Positions 9,495 through 21,447 are shown, numbered from the stretch's first letter. The stretch is DNA of 60,000 nt from Polytrichum commune (GCA_950295325.1 OX485803.1:15874001-15934000); one strand, 5' to 3'. Notes: generated by a model not told the origin, from the sequence alone. Numbers and translations: made by a program.

Positions 9495-10180
9495 TGCTTC
9501 AGATGTCACAAGCCTGGGCATCGGAGTTTTGAATGCCCAACAACCAAGAGAAAGATAGCAGCAATTGAAGTAGAACACGAAGACGGTGATGAGTCAGATG
9601 GTGAGCCAAACAAGGAAGGAGTTTCGAGCATCTCAACAGAGGTCATGAACATGGAGGTGTAACAAGAGCCGACAATGCTACAAATCAAGGGATTTCTAAA
9701 TTCTACCTTCTCTTCAATAATTTTAATTGACTCTGGAAACACTCATAACATGATGTCAGTTTCATTTGCTCATAAAATATGACTTCCCTTAATTCCTGTC
9801 AAGCCATGTTCAGTATGGTTGCCGAACAACCAACCAAGTTTTATTACTCACCGCGTGTTGAGAGTGCATGTGAACATCCAAGGAGTGAACACTGAAGCGG
9901 ATTTTGAGGTTTGGGATAGATCGCGATATGAGATGATATTAAGGATGGCGTGGCTTAAAAAAGTTGATGCATGGATTGTATGCAGAGAATGAAAGGTGCA
10001 CGGGAAGTTTCTGAACGGTAAATTTTTTTCTATCAGAGGTAAGAGATCTTTGCCAAACACTCCTACTCTTTTACATTTACAAATGAAAAGATGTGGTAAA
10101 AAAGGTCATCAAGTATTTTTGATACATATAAGTGAAGTTGAGAATGAAACTAAAGATGATGCTTTGAGTATTAGGGAGCG
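9495..10180 (+). pseudogene. Zinc knuckle and aspartic protease region of the gypsy polyprotein
   Basis: The frame reopens after the TAA with CFRCHKPGHRSFEC, a CX2CX4HX4C nucleocapsid knuckle at 9495-9536. About 190 bases further on, the protease active-site motif is present as LIDSGNTHNMM (around 9725-9757). Stops at 9660 (TAA), 9780 (TGA) and 9990 (TGA) interrupt it. A frameshift near 10180 leads into the RT frame. In this family the protease cuts the Gag-Pol precursor; this copy cannot be translated through. Confidence 0.85.
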
Positions 10181-11126
10181 AAAGTATTCTTGGATGACTT
10201 TAAAGATTTATTTCTTGAAGAATTAAATGAACTACCACCTACTAGAGAGGTTGACCATGCTATTGACCTCATTGCCAATGCTGCTCCTGTAGCTAAGGTA
10301 CCATATTGTCAAAATGTTGAGTTTGAGAATCAATTAAAGGATTTGTTAAACAATTGATATATTAGGCCTAGTAAATTACCTTGGGGAGTTCCTCTTCTTT
10401 TTACTAAGAAGAAAGATGGATCTTTGAAATTGTGTGTAGATTATCGTGGTCTTAACAAACAAACTATAAAGAACAAGTTTCTTTTGCCCTGCATTGATGA
10501 TATTTTTTATCAACTATATGGATCAAAAATATTTTCCAAAATAGATTTGAGAAGTGGATATCACCAAATTCGAATAAAAGAATCTGATATTGCAAAAACT
10601 GGGTTTAGGTCATGTTTAGTCATTACGAGTATATTGTGATGTTTTTTGGTCTTACAAATGCTCTCGCTACATTTATGACTTTAATGAATTTATTATTTCG
10701 TGATTATTTGGGTAAGTTTGTAGTTGTGTTTATGGATGATATCCTTATATACTCCAAAATAGAGGAAAAATACAAACAACACCTTAAACAAGTTTTGAAA
10801 TTTTGAGAGAACATAAGTTATACACTAAACTAAATAAATGTGTTTTCTTTACCTCGCGTGTTGAGTTTCTGGGTTACGTTATCTTTGATGAGGAAGTTTC
10901 CGTTGACCCTCAAAAGATTACAACCGTTGTTGAGTGGCCAATACCAAAAGATAAAACTGAGGTGAGAAGTTTTTTAGGTCTTGCAAGCTATTATAGAAGA
11001 TTTGTAAAAATATTTTCTAAAATAGCTGCGCCTATGACCAACTTGCTAAAAGACAAAAGTAATGTGATAGATTGGACCCCGGAATGTGACTCGAGTTTTC
11101 AGACTTTAAAATCACTGTTAACTTAA
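10181..11126 (+). pseudogene. Reverse transcriptase remnant of the gypsy element
   Basis: Landmarks in order are [46 protein letters not shown], and after a frameshift near 10605 [12 protein letters not shown]. The catalytic [10 protein letters not shown] box (an F-for-Y variant of YxDD, common in gypsy elements) is at about 10731-10760. The connection motif SFLGLASYYRRFVKIFS comes after a second frameshift near 10797. A TGA at 10355 precedes the palm. Known role: copying the element RNA into cDNA. Inactive here. Confidence 0.95.
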
Positions 11127-11635
11127 ATTTATGTTTTAATTATTATGGATCCCTTAAAATGAAACATAATACTATGTACTGACGCTAGAGATTTAGCTAT
11201 TGGTGCCATTTTAATGCAAGATAAGAAAATAATTGCTTACGAATCTCGTAAGTTGAACTCTGCCGAGTTGAATTATCCGGTACATGAAAAAAAATTACTG
11301 GCAATAATCCATTCGTTAAAGGTTTGGAGATATTATTTAATAGGGGTAAGGTTTAAGATTCAAACAGACCATGAGTCTTTAAGATATTTGTCAACTCAAC
11401 CTCACTTGAGTAGAAGACAATGTAGATGGATGGAGTTGTTACAAGAATTTGATTTTGACATAGAATATGTTACAGAAAAAGAAAATGTCGTCACGGATGC
11501 TCTATCTAGAAGACCACTTGCCAATGCTATCTCATGCATAAAAAATTCTTTAATGGATGAAATTAAAATGCATTATATAGATGATGAACTTTTTAATATC
11601 CCATTTGAAAGTTACCCAAAGAAGCTAGGACTGCA
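11127..11635 (+). pseudogene. RNase H domain remnant of the gypsy element
   Basis: In the same frame as the end of RT, after the TAA at 11124 and a TGA at 11160. Recognisable motifs are LCTDARDLAIGAILMQ (first catalytic Asp), IIAYESRKLNSAELNYPVHE (catalytic Glu region), TDHESLRYL and VVTDALSRRP. The order and spacing match plant gypsy RNase H. A frameshift near 11635 moves the frame into integrase. Confidence 0.95.
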
Positions 11636-12465
11636 AATGAAATTGAGAAGTTTAAATATTTTGAACTGAAAGATGAAATCTTATATTATAATGGTAGAGT
11701 TTGTGTTCCTAAATTTGGAAAACATAGACTCAACATTATAAATAATCTTCATGATATTCTGATAGCAGGTCATCTAGGGTTTCTAAAGACTTACATGGTT
11801 GTTAAGCGTCATTACTATTGGCCATGAATGAAGAAAGATATTAAAGAATATGTGGAGAGATGTTTAAAATGTCAAATCTCTAAAACAAAACAAGTGAAGG
11901 ACCCTGGATTACTTCAACCACTTGGTGTGCCTATCTTAAAGTTTGAATCAATCAATATGGATTTCATTGTTGGATTGCCAAAGACTCAAAGAAATTTTGA
12001 TAGTATCATGGTAGTTGTGGATAGGTTGACAAAGATAGCTCATTTTATTCCTACAATTACTACTATTACTGCTTATGGAGTAGATGAGTTATTCATGAAA
12101 TTCCGCGAGAAATTATAAATGATAGAGATCGCAAGTTTGTGATTGAATTTTGGACTACTTTATTTAAATTGTATGGAACTAAGATTAAATTAAGCAGTGC
12201 ATATCATCATGAGACGGATGGACAAACTGAACGGACAAACAAAACTCTTGAAGATATGTTAAGGATGTATGTTGGCAAGAGACAACAATCATGGGATAAG
12301 TGGTTGCATATGATTGAATTTGCTTATAATGATCATGTTCATAATAGCATTGGTGTAAATCCATTCTATGTTTTATATGGTCAAGAGTGTGGAACTCCCA
12401 TTATACTTTCTAATCCTACCACTATTTTTGAAAGTATTAACGATATGATCAGAGAGATGAATTAA
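11636..12465 (+). pseudogene. Integrase remnant of the gypsy element
   Basis: The zinc-binding region has AGHLGFLKT, HYYWP, then a TGA at 11825, then ERCLKCQISK. The catalytic core follows with NMDFIVGLP (first Asp), VVVDRLTKIAHFIP and, after a one-base loss near 12093, DRDRKF (second Asp). It continues with YHHETDGQTERTNKTLEDML (Glu region), MIEFAYNDHVHNS and NPFYVLYGQ. A TAA at 12463 follows. The integrase would insert the cDNA. The DDE residues are visible, but the frame is broken. Confidence 0.95.
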
Positions 12466-12984
12466 ATTAGAGAATCAGCAAGGCTAGCTATGAAAAGTGC
12501 TCAGGATAGAGCTAAAAATTAAGCTGATAACAAAAGAATTTTTTGTGAATTTGAAGTTCGTGGTAAGGTATTTTTAAAAGTAGCACCTAATCGATCTGGA
12601 CTTAAGCTTGGCAAGTCAAGAAAGTTATCACCTAGATTTTGAGGTCTATTTGAAATTTTGAAACGAATAGGCAAAGTAGCTTATGAATTAAAGTTACAAC
12701 ATGATTGGAAGATCCATAATGTTTTTCATGTTGGTTTATTGAGAAAATATGTGTCTGATCCTAACCATATTTTGCTTGATCTTCTCTAAGCTGTTCCAGA
12801 GGGAGAACTTCTTGCAGAACATGAGAACATTTTGAAAATAAAGAATCAATATCTAAGGAATAAGACTTTCCGTAGATTTTATATGAAGTGGAAAGATTAT
12901 CCTGAAGAAGAAGCTTCTTGGAAAAGAGAAGTTGATTTCAAAAATGACTATCCTAAATTTGTCATTGAGGACAATGACTTTTGA
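12466..12984 (+). pseudogene. Integrase C-terminus with chromodomain
   Basis: In the same frame as the core but with stops at 12520, 12640 and 12787. Landmarks are GKVFLKVAPNRSG, KRIGKVAYELKL and NVFHVGLLRKYV (the GPY/F-like region). A chromodomain follows, with FYMKWKDYPEEEASWKRE around 12880-12933. The frame ends at TGA 12982-12984, just before the polypurine tract. The chromodomain places the element among chromoviruses, where it can target insertion to particular chromatin. I cannot separate the Tekay, Reina, CRM and Galadriel lineages by eye. Confidence 0.9.
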
Positions 12985-12985
12985 T

Positions 12986-12998
12986 GGAAGGGGGAGAT
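12986..12998 (+). other. Polypurine tract
   Basis: GGAAGGGGGAGAT directly before the TG of the 3' LTR; the usual start site for plus-strand synthesis. Confidence 0.9.
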
Positions 12999-13799
12999 TG
13001 TAATGTAACTAAAATTATTAAAGAATATTCTAACTACATATGCCAATGTGTAAGCAGAGAAAGATGAGAGCTAGACAACTCTCAATTGAAGATGAATGGA
13101 TAGGAGTAATACAACTCCAGATTGACAACATGTGTACTGAAGTTAGATAGCTCCGCATTTAGTGTATTAGAATTAGACTATTCCAATTGAAAACATGTGC
13201 ACGTGAGTTAGACAACTCTCGATGAGGTGCACGGAGTTAGACCACTCCATATTTGGAAAGATGAATGTTGTTCATTGGAGTTAGACAATTCTCAATGAAT
13301 AGATAAAGCTAGTTGGAATTAGACAGTTCCAACTAGAAGATGGAATGAATGAATTAGTTGGAATTAGACAGTTCCAACTAAAAGAATGAATGGATGAACT
13401 AGTTGGAATTAGACAGTTCCAACTAGAAGATGGAATGAATAAACTAAGTTGGAGTTAGACAGGTCCAACTTGAAGAAGGTTTGAGAAGAACCAAAGATAG
13501 AAGATTCATAATAGAACTAGAAGATAGAGCTATGAATAAAATACTTTTACTATATGTAAAGATAGAAAGTAAAAGTAGTGCCTTTGGCATAAGAGGAAGC
13601 TCGGGGGAGGAGAGAGGGGCTTTTTGTTGTTAGCTCTCTCTCCTATGGTCGGGTGGTAGAGCTTCTTCGACCAAACCTTATTTGGTCTTGGATTGTACTT
13701 GGTGGTCTCACAAAGAAATAAATTATATTTTCTTCAATTCCCTACTATGAGAGATTGTTGTCGTGAAAACAATTGCCAACCGGCGAGAGGTGTGTAACA
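12999..13799 (+). repeat. 3' LTR of the gypsy element
   Basis: 801 bp, starting TGTAATGTAAC and ending GTGTGTAACA. It is the same length as the 5' LTR and differs at about ten bases by eye, nearly all transitions. The dyad array of U3 is repeated at about 13066-13471 with its symmetric arms intact. In the genomic transcript this copy would lie in the 3' untranslated RNA. Confidence 0.95.
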
Positions 13800-13804
13800 A
13801 CAAT

Positions 13805-13899
13805 GGCCAAGAAAACGTTGAATAGTCAGAAGGGCAAATAAACTCAAAAAGGCTGTGAGAGCCTTGGGCCAGTTTGATGGAGTGATCCTAGGGTATTGC

Positions 13900-13949
<50 letters not shown>

Positions 13950-15224
13950 CTTGAGAGGGGCAATCACTTGTTCATTGGCAAGATAAAGAAACCATCCAGC
14001 CAAGGGGCTGAAGCTTAAGAGATGTCGAGAGGAAGTAAATGAGGCAAGTAGCCTGGGAGAAGTGGTAAGGACGGAAAAACTTGAGATAAACGAGGCCATT
14101 ACCGAGAGACTAAGTGGCCATAGCCGTATTCAGGGGCTTAAGCCTTAGTGATAGAGATAGACGTTACCCGGCAAATACCGAGGTAGGGGTATAGCCTGGG
14201 TAGGTTCATTGTACCCAAGAGGAACGAAGGCAAGAAGTCTGTAGTGGGTAGGCCATAGGTTGCCAGGACGTTACCCAAAGGAGAAGAAGGCATTACTACC
14301 AAAGAGTAAGATTATAACTAGTGCAAGTTCTTAGTAAAAACAACGAACTAAAGATACCTTAATCCAATGTGACATTAACCCTTATAGACACTAGCTCAGT
14401 CTTCCTGGAGACTTAGTTCCCTATGTTTGTTATTTTGAGTCATAGCAAAAACCTAACTACATTGTTTAAGACAATGAACTTCCAATTACACTAAGTTGTC
14501 CTATTCGTGTGGGTGGAAAGTTAATGTGAGAATAATGAATGTCGACATTTTAATTGAATATTCAAGTTGGAAATACGCCCTAACCTCCGTAATGTCACCC
14601 TCTCTAATGTCACTCCCTCTCTTATATCCAAAATCCTAGGGAATGGATGTGCTCAATTTATATCTCCCTCCTTGTTGTCACATTTCCCTCTCAAAGATCA
14701 TAGGTTTTGACATAAAAACAATCCACCAAAGAAGTCAAACCACATGCTTGCATGCCTCATGTTCTCATCATTGTCATTATTGCAATGTTGACTTTGTGTT
14801 ATTCCATAATGTCACACGTTACACTATTTCTCTACTATCACACATCCATGCTAACATTGCAGATCTCCAAAATATCACGTGTATTTTTGTTGCCACAACT
14901 GTGATATTAGAGGGTTAGAATGTATTGTCTTCCTCTAAGTCTTCCTGGAGACTTCCACCAACCAACACCTTGAGTATCAATCCTATGAAAAATATAGAAT
15001 TAAATAAAAATGGTCATCCACATCAAATCCCTAGGAAAACAACTGATGTGTTTCACATTTTGAAATGAGAGAATTGACGCACGGGTTGAAAATTGTGTGG
15101 GTTCCAAAGAACTATTGTGGCTTGTTATAATAGAACAATCTAGTGTAGTATACAATGAAGTAGAAGTTACACACTTTTTGATGGACATGGGTTGAAACTA
15201 ATGTTGGTATGGTATATAGGTGAT
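13805..15224. other. No gene recognised; (GA)n microsatellite
   Basis: A (GA)n tract occupies 13902-13946 and produces a Ser/Leu-repeat frame on the reverse strand that is not a gene. Segment 14350-14475 is related to 6640-6755. The phrase GTCTTCCTGGAGACTT occurs near 14400 and again near 14940. No domain was seen. Confidence 0.5.
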
Positions 15225-15325
15225 CACATTATAGAAGAACCGAAAGATTACAACATGTAGCCAATTGGACTTGAAAACACTAGGATCTTGACCGGATTAT
15301 GCGCATGAAATCTCACCGGACACTG
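15225..15325 (+). mobile_element. CACTG-ended TIR family, truncated copy
   Basis: Matches the right half of the 46497-46729 element: CAACATGTAGCCAATTGGAC, then AACACTAGGATCTTGACCG, then TCTCACCGGACACTG. The left half is not recognisable. Confidence 0.6.
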
Positions 15326-16559
15326 CTCCCTTCTTACCATATTCAGCCTGAAACTAAAATTGTCTTTGGAAATATAGTGAGGTATTTCCATGGTCCCAAA
15401 GAACGAGAAAACGATTGTTGAATACTATGATGATGAAATGCTATGAAATGGCTAGAATTGAGCCCTATACAAATCTTTCTCGGAGACTGTTGTTGTTTGC
15501 CTTTTGGTTCGGAAAGGCCTTCTTGAGTCGATTCTTAAGCTTATGACCACCGTATATTCTCTAAAGAATATTTTTTTATTTATCCTAAAACAAAATAAAA
15601 TCTAGAGTTGAAGGATTACCACCATCATACATGTGGGGATGTAAGGTACGTAGCAAAGAGCATCTCCACTCATGGAGCCACAAACATGTCACTGTCATTA
15701 GTTTTAATGCTCATTTAATTTCTAATGTCCTATGCGACTATTATATGGTCACAAATAGTTTGTTTTGACCCTTCAACACTAGTTCGGATGGTTTCTAGAC
15801 TGTTTCAACTACTCCTCTTGTTCATGTTCAAGTATGCTATATCATGCCATGTGAATAACTTTGGTTTAGCAAAGTTAATTATTTTTGGATTAATTCAAAT
15901 ATGAGAGTGTGCCCTCAATTGGTTTACATTAAAACCAGTCCACAAACGCCTACTCAACATTTGTCACCTTCGCAGTGTAGAGGCAACATATCCTAAACAT
16001 GGTTTTTTTGTTAATCCATACGTGCAAATGATTATCAATTGATATGAAATTTTGCCTGATACTCAAATGCAACATATCCTAAACCTATGCCGTTGGAGTT
16101 TTTAGTTGGACATGTGATGGTGGGTGTAAATCCATGTGAGAGATGGGCAGTTGTGGCATTGTTGCCTCAAATTGCAAAGCTTCGCCAAAAATCACAAAAT
16201 AATGGTCTCAAGATTTGTGAGTTGATTTGAGTAGGTATATTGCCTCTTTTTTGAATGAGGGTGACATTTTGTCATTTGGAGATGATTCAAGTGAAGGTTC
16301 AAACAAAAATCCAACCATAATTTAATTTCTAAACTACTGCCCCTCAAGACCACTATTGACACTCCTATTATAATTTCCTACATAACAAAAATTTCACATT
16401 TAAATTTAGATGGTGAGCAATCACCTTAAACTTGCAAACATCTATACAGTTGGATTTCTCAAGAAAACCTTAAATCTTCAACTACGGTTGTTGAAATTAA
16501 GGTAACATTTTATGGGCATATTTGAGGGAAGCTGGGTGTGGGAAGCTAGGGGTTAAGAT
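15326..16559. other. No gene recognised
   Basis: A/T-rich, with stops in all frames. The phrase GAGCATCTCCACTCATGGAG near 15658 also occurs inverted near 22350, but the two are too far apart to pair. Confidence 0.4.
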
Positions 16560-17667
16560 ATGTGGGTATTAAGTGATATTTTTATTATTGAACTACCTAG
16601 ATTTAGGCTCAATGTGGTTGCCATCAAATCCTTAAATGTTGATGTGAGCAACATCATCGGAGATGACCGAATGGCAACTACTAACTTCGGCAACGTTGAT
16701 CACAACGTTGGGCAACAAACACTGGCAATCCAAACATTTGATCACAACAATTCAAGGTCTTTCCTGGGGAACTATAGGTTTTACTGGTCTCAAGTGTGGG
16801 ATCCCCTTCGGTTAGGCAAAGAGGCTACATTTATGTGGTCCATTTGGCACAAAGCCATGGTGGTGAACGAATGGAGGGCTCGCATTTCACCGGTCGCTAT
16901 CTCTAAGTAATGTATCTTTTGCCTCCCCAACATGAGTGAATTAGTCAAACACAAATTTTGGGACTATATTCAAGCTAGGAGGGCGTGGAGGTGGGCCATG
17001 TTTATCATGCATGAACTATGTGGGGTTAGAACTGGCAATTACGATAGTTTCAATTAGAAGCAAGTCATGTTCGGGGAAAGGATCCCGAGGAAATATGGTA
17101 AAAATATCAAAATTTGGCACCTCCTTAGGGGTATCACACTTTGGACCATTTGGATTGAGTGCAACGACAAAGTGTTCAATCATGTACAATGGCATGAATC
17201 TAAGGTCAAGCACCGCATCTGGGATGAACTCATCATGTACGCCAAGGTGGCTTGGGAACGGGTGATCAAACATATTAAGATTAGTAGCTTCTCTACGGCA
17301 GCCATTCTCCAAAAGTTTGATCGAACATGGGGAGTGAGGAACGTCCTTTGAAGGAGGCACAATTTACATATCGAATGGAATTGGAAGCGACAAGGGTGGT
17401 AGGTAGTCCGGCGGCTTCTTGACGGTGGTTTTCTTGGCGGTCTGGGGGCTGTCCTTGGTTGGTGGAGTGGGGTTGTCCCTGGCGTGGGGAGGTCTGGTGG
17501 ATTGTCCTTGGTGGGTGTCGGTTATTGTTTCTCTTTACATGGCAGTGTATCGCGCCCGAGGGGCCCCGCCTCCCCTGGGGGTGGGCGTGTTTTCTTGATT
17601 ATTTAATCATTTGGCGTTGGCTATGTTGGCCTTCTGTCTCATTTTTTTTAAAATAAATAAATAAATG
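16560..17667 (+). pseudogene. LINE (non-LTR retrotransposon) 3' end with zf-RVT domain
   Basis: A single frame interrupted by stops at 16908 (TAA) and about 17055 (TAG) carries the zf-RVT domain seen at the C-terminus of plant LINE ORF2. The pattern is KEATFMWSIWHKAMVVNEW, then CIFCLPNMSELVKHKFWDY and RRAWRWA (a C-x2-C...E...H-x-F-W layout). It is followed by HLLRGITLWTIWIECNDKVF and KFDRTWG. The 3' untranslated part ends in an A-rich AAAT-repeat tail at 17650-17667, typical of target-primed insertion. The upstream reverse transcriptase and endonuclease are absent, as expected for a 5'-truncated LINE. Confidence 0.75.
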
Positions 17668-18109
17668 ATTTCAAGGTCTCTGAACTTCTTAAATGGGATT
17701 ATTACTGAAATACTTAACATTCTGCCCCACTTTCAGCTACATTCTGAGCATGCTTAATGTGGAGACAGCGACACCAACAACTGGAATCTAAGCTTCTACA
17801 AATTGGAATCGGCCGAATTTGAACTAGTGGCGCCTAACTACAAACCCCTAGTTCAAAGTGGTTAAGAACATGAATTTTATGCCCATAACTAGATTTAGCC
17901 ATTTGCTTTTGAGCATTACTTTTAATAATAAGTTTCAAAAATATCATCTTATTATTCTATACTTGAGTACCTAACATAACAATAGAGATCACCATGGAAA
18001 AATAAACAACACTTTGTTGCTACTTTTAGGCGTTTAACCCCCCAAAAATCTATGGTTATAGGATACCAGAGTATGGTCCAGTCTTTACCTTGCTTGCACC
18101 CATTAGCCA
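17668..18109. other. No gene recognised
   Basis: A/T-rich spacer between the LINE tail and dispersed repeat E; no frame or TIR pair that I can support. Confidence 0.4.
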
Positions 18110-18350
18110 ATCTACAAAGAAACATCTGCAAAAACCAACTTGAACAATCAAATTTCCCTTGATTTAGTCGCGATTTTTAAAAACGCATGTTTGTTGATTT
18201 TGTAAAATGATACATAGACCCTCCTAATTATGTTCCTTGTTGAGTGTGGAGTAGTTATTAGCATTTGAAAACGTAGTTCAGTCTCTTTTAAACGCGTGTC
18301 TTCATGATGATGTTTGCTCTTTAATCCTCACCAAACCACAAACCAAATAA
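18110..18350 (+). repeat. Dispersed repeat E, copy 1
   Basis: Aligns with 29822-30060 and less well with 39296-39460. Shared phrases are CATGTTTGTTGATTT, GACCCTCCTAATTAT, GAGTAGTTATT, CTCTTTTAAAC and TCCTCACCAAACCACA. Identity unknown; a fragment also occurs near 36100-36135. Confidence 0.7.
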
Positions 18351-19128
18351 TCAGTGGGGTATGTTGAAGAACACGATCCACTTAAGAACCATCTACATGA
18401 AGTTGTGGCACTGAGCTCACAGCCCTATCGATTAAGCTAGTTGCCAAAGTCCCCTTTAATTATTTGGTGAAGTATTTGGTGAAGTATTTGGTTATGTGGC
18501 TAATTGCCAAAAGTCTAGAGTGTTTGCGGCACATGCTTGATTGCATTCTCACTTGAGACCTAGGGTGGCAACTAGTGCAAAATAACTTGTAACAAATAAT
18601 TCATTCATATTATCCTTGTACATTCATATCAAAGAACAATTTTACACAACTTAGAATGGAATGATGTAGTGCACATTGAGACCGTCCATAATACGTAATA
18701 TTTTTTTGATTTGAACATGTCTATGTATTATAATACATGAAAATTTGAAAATAATGTGGACTTTCTCTTGGACGCGTGGGGGGGGGGGGCTCGTCCATAA
18801 TCTGGTCTCCATCATACTTAATTATACTTTATATAATCTTTTTTTCTTTTTGAAGATGATCTAGATTATTTTGGCTTGTAAGCCCTAGCCCTAACCCTCT
18901 TCCTGGCTTCTCTCGGTGGCTTCTCTCCCACTTCTCTTCTAAAATTCTTGAATTTAAATAATTTGAAACATAATATGGACAATTTGAATCATAACCTAGA
19001 TTATTTGAAACCTGATATAGATTATATGTACAATTATGTGTACATAATTTATGCATTTGTGAGATTTTTTGGGCGAGCCCCTTGTAATTATTTGTTTGAG
19101 TTGCCACCCCAGGGCTTGAGAGCGGCTA
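18351..19128. other. No gene recognised; poly-G tract
   Basis: A run of 12 G occupies 18778-18789. Short overlapping frames exist on both strands around 18830-19190, without a recognisable domain. Confidence 0.4.
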
Positions 19129-19453
19129 ATGCGAGAGGGTTGTGCGAGAAATTGGGTGCAAAGCCCGCATTGGATCGAGTCCCACGTTGATTGCAATGGA
19201 CACTTAGGGACTTGGGGAGAAACCCTGGACGTGGCCTCCTATGACATTCTTAACAAATTCGACTTGACTTGGGGGGGGGTCAAAGGTCTTATTGTGACTT
19301 GGAGCAACTTAGTCGTTACTTGGAAGGATAGGCCTCAGATGAGAATGATTTCTTGATTTCCACTTGAACTATGTTATTTTGGCCAGGTTGGTTGTAATTT
19401 AGGCTCTTTCTGCAATTGAATTTTCAATTTGTGCCACAAATAAATAAATAAAA
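19129..19453 (+). pseudogene. Possible second LINE 3' fragment
   Basis: The reading ILNKFDLTWGGVKGLIVTW (around 19236-19292) resembles the C-terminal ILQKFDRTWG of the LINE at 16560-17667. The segment ends in an A-rich AAATAAATAAATAAA tail at about 19437-19452. The zf-RVT cysteines are not visible, so this would be a more strongly truncated copy. Low certainty, based on short similarity plus the tail. Confidence 0.4.
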
Positions 19454-19789
19454 CGGACTCACATTCATTCCACCAAAATGTTTGGCAGGGATTGGTGAAG
19501 GCCATACAAAGATTGGTAATTCAGGAAGACTTACCATCGATGATGGGAGAGTGCAAGCACTTTAAGGTGGACAATGGCCCCGCTTGATGTCGCATTGGAT
19601 GCATTTGATGTGGTACGAAGGTCATTACAACGGCTCATGACTTTGGTATTCTTTGTAGCACCTTGTGAAACCACCTCTTTGTAATCACAATGTCGATGAA
19701 GAGAGAATAACCCGGTGTGTTAACACCATGAGAAGATGAGCTTGTGATTTACATCAAAATAAAAGATGGTGTCATTGGGGCATCCTCTT

Positions 19790-21447
19790 ACACTCCTCTA
19801 ACTTTGTCTAAAAGTTGTGGAGATGACCCAAGGATAGGCAACACCATGGTAGTGTTTGGATGAAGTTGGGTAAAGTGGTTACGAATACAACATCCGGACC
19901 TCTCTTTGCAAGTGGCACAAGGGTTTGAGCTTCTAGGGAGAGAGGGTTATATCCGAGAAATATCCAAGGATTGTATGACAATCTCAAATTCATTCATAGC
20001 TTGCGTAAATACAAGTCTCATTGCATTTCAAATGCGGATGAGTGGGGCTCAAGTGGGCAAGAATGGCGGAGCAAGGGTCTTGTCATCAAAGGATGCATGA
20101 CAAGTCTACATTCAAATATTGAATGAGAGAGAGAGCATTTGTCAGTTTTAAGTTGCATCAATGCAAATGGTGCAAGCATCTCAAATTTATGCATTTTCAA
20201 AGGATAGCAATTTTGCTGAAACTACATCAAGGGATGCGAGATGTGAGCATGTATGGCCATGTAACCTAGTGCATGGATGACTGCCTTTTGGTTTGATAAG
20301 TGGTTGGATCACTGCATCACATGCGTGCAAAAAATGGTTAGGAACATGTCAAGGGACGATTGGTACCTCTTGGTCATGGATGGGCATGCAAGCTTTGTGA
20401 TTGTCGATGTTGTGAAAAATGCAAAGGTCATAGAATTGCATCTCATTACACTTCCAAGTCACACATCGCATACCTTGCAACCCCTTTGTTTGGCATTCAA
20501 TCTTTTGCTTTAAGAGCTTCAATACAACTTCTATGTATATAGAAACTCTTGGAAATTAATACATCGAGGTGTTGGTGCACAAAAGGAAGACTTGCATATT
20601 GAGTAGCAAAAGCTTGACACCTAAAAACAAACAAAAAAAGTTTGAAGCATGTAGTATTTGGCCATTGGATGAGAATGCAATAAATGGGAGAAATGGCACC
20701 TTCGGGAGCCTTTCGCCGTGAGGGAGGGGGGGGGGGAGGAGGTTGTTTGCGTTGAGGAAATGTCATACATCAACGATGCACATGAAGGCAATGTGCCATG
20801 TCACTACTTTATTGAGGAAGAAGGAGTGTCAATTTCACTCATTTTGAATCTCACCCTCGTTGAAGAAAAGCAAGGGCATACCATTACTCCCTTTTTTTAT
20901 ATTGCCTAGATATGTTCCTCCTACAAGCACAAAGGAGACAACCATAAATCCAACCATTGATTATTCATGGTCATGGCTTATGACAAGTAAGAAGTATATG
21001 AATGGGATGGTAGATAAGGCAAGAAAGAAAGCGCATGTGAAAAATGAGAGAGCTCATAAGGAGAAGGAGTTGGAGGCAACAAAGAAGAAGTGCCAAGAAG
21101 ATAAGTTTATGTAACAGGTGAACAAGAAGGCGATGACGGATAAAAAAAGCGCCAAAAGAAAAATCGATAAGGCATGGTATGCCAAAAATCACGTCGCTAT
21201 AGGGGATGTATTACATAAAGAAAATCAAAGAAAATCTTCTTATTGTGGGTTAAAAGGGAAGGTATTGTGGCAACATGCCAACGGTGTGCAAAAACACGAC
21301 ATGTCCATTGCAATTAAGAAGAGAATAATGCGCAAATTGGGATTATCGATTGAAGGTACAAGTTATGGACATTCCTCAAGGGGCTTTAAGGGTGATGCAT
21401 GCCATACCCCAAAAGATGGTGTAGAGTGCACTATTGTACCAACTTGA
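19790..21447 (+). pseudogene. pogo-like DDE transposase remnant
   Basis: Broken frames carry, in order: HPDLSLQVAQGFE (CENP-B-type helix-turn-helix region, about 19890-19930); NADE followed by a GKNGGARVLS-like stretch (first catalytic Asp, 20031-20085); HLSVLSCINANGAS and CIFKG (20140-20200); and AWMTAFWFDKWLDH, LLVMDGHAS and LITLPSHTSHTLQPL (second catalytic Asp and DDE_1 signature, 20270-20487). The C-terminal part has IDYSWSWLMTSKKYMN and a Lys/Glu-rich coiled-coil-like tail (20940-21200). The spacing follows plant DDE_1 (Tc1/mariner, pogo clade) transposases, which cut and paste elements flanked by TA. Stops and shifts throughout make it dead. I could not find its terminal repeats. Confidence 0.75.

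Larger units (their letters stand above)
7738..13799 (+). mobile_element. Ty3/gypsy chromovirus LTR retrotransposon, full length, non-functional
   Basis: A 6,062-bp element with two 801-bp LTRs (7738-8538 and 12999-13799), an initiator-Met-tRNA primer site at 8542, and the gag-protease-RT-RNase H-integrase-chromodomain order of plant chromoviruses. A polypurine tract precedes the 3' LTR. The 5-bp flanks GCAAT (7733-7737) and ACAAT (13800-13804) match at four of five bases. Reading by eye, the LTRs differ at about ten sites, mostly transitions (~1.2%). The internal frame is broken by 12 stops (9492, 9660, 9780, 9990, 10355, 11124, 11160, 11825, 12463, 12520, 12640, 12787) and six frameshifts (near 8805, 10180, 10605, 10797, 11635, 12093), so no functional polyprotein can be made. 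Confidence 0.95.

Noticed and set aside
13734-14099. 121-codon reverse frame
   Set aside because: Its Ser/Leu repeats come from the (GA)n tract and its start lies in LTR-flanking sequence; no domain.
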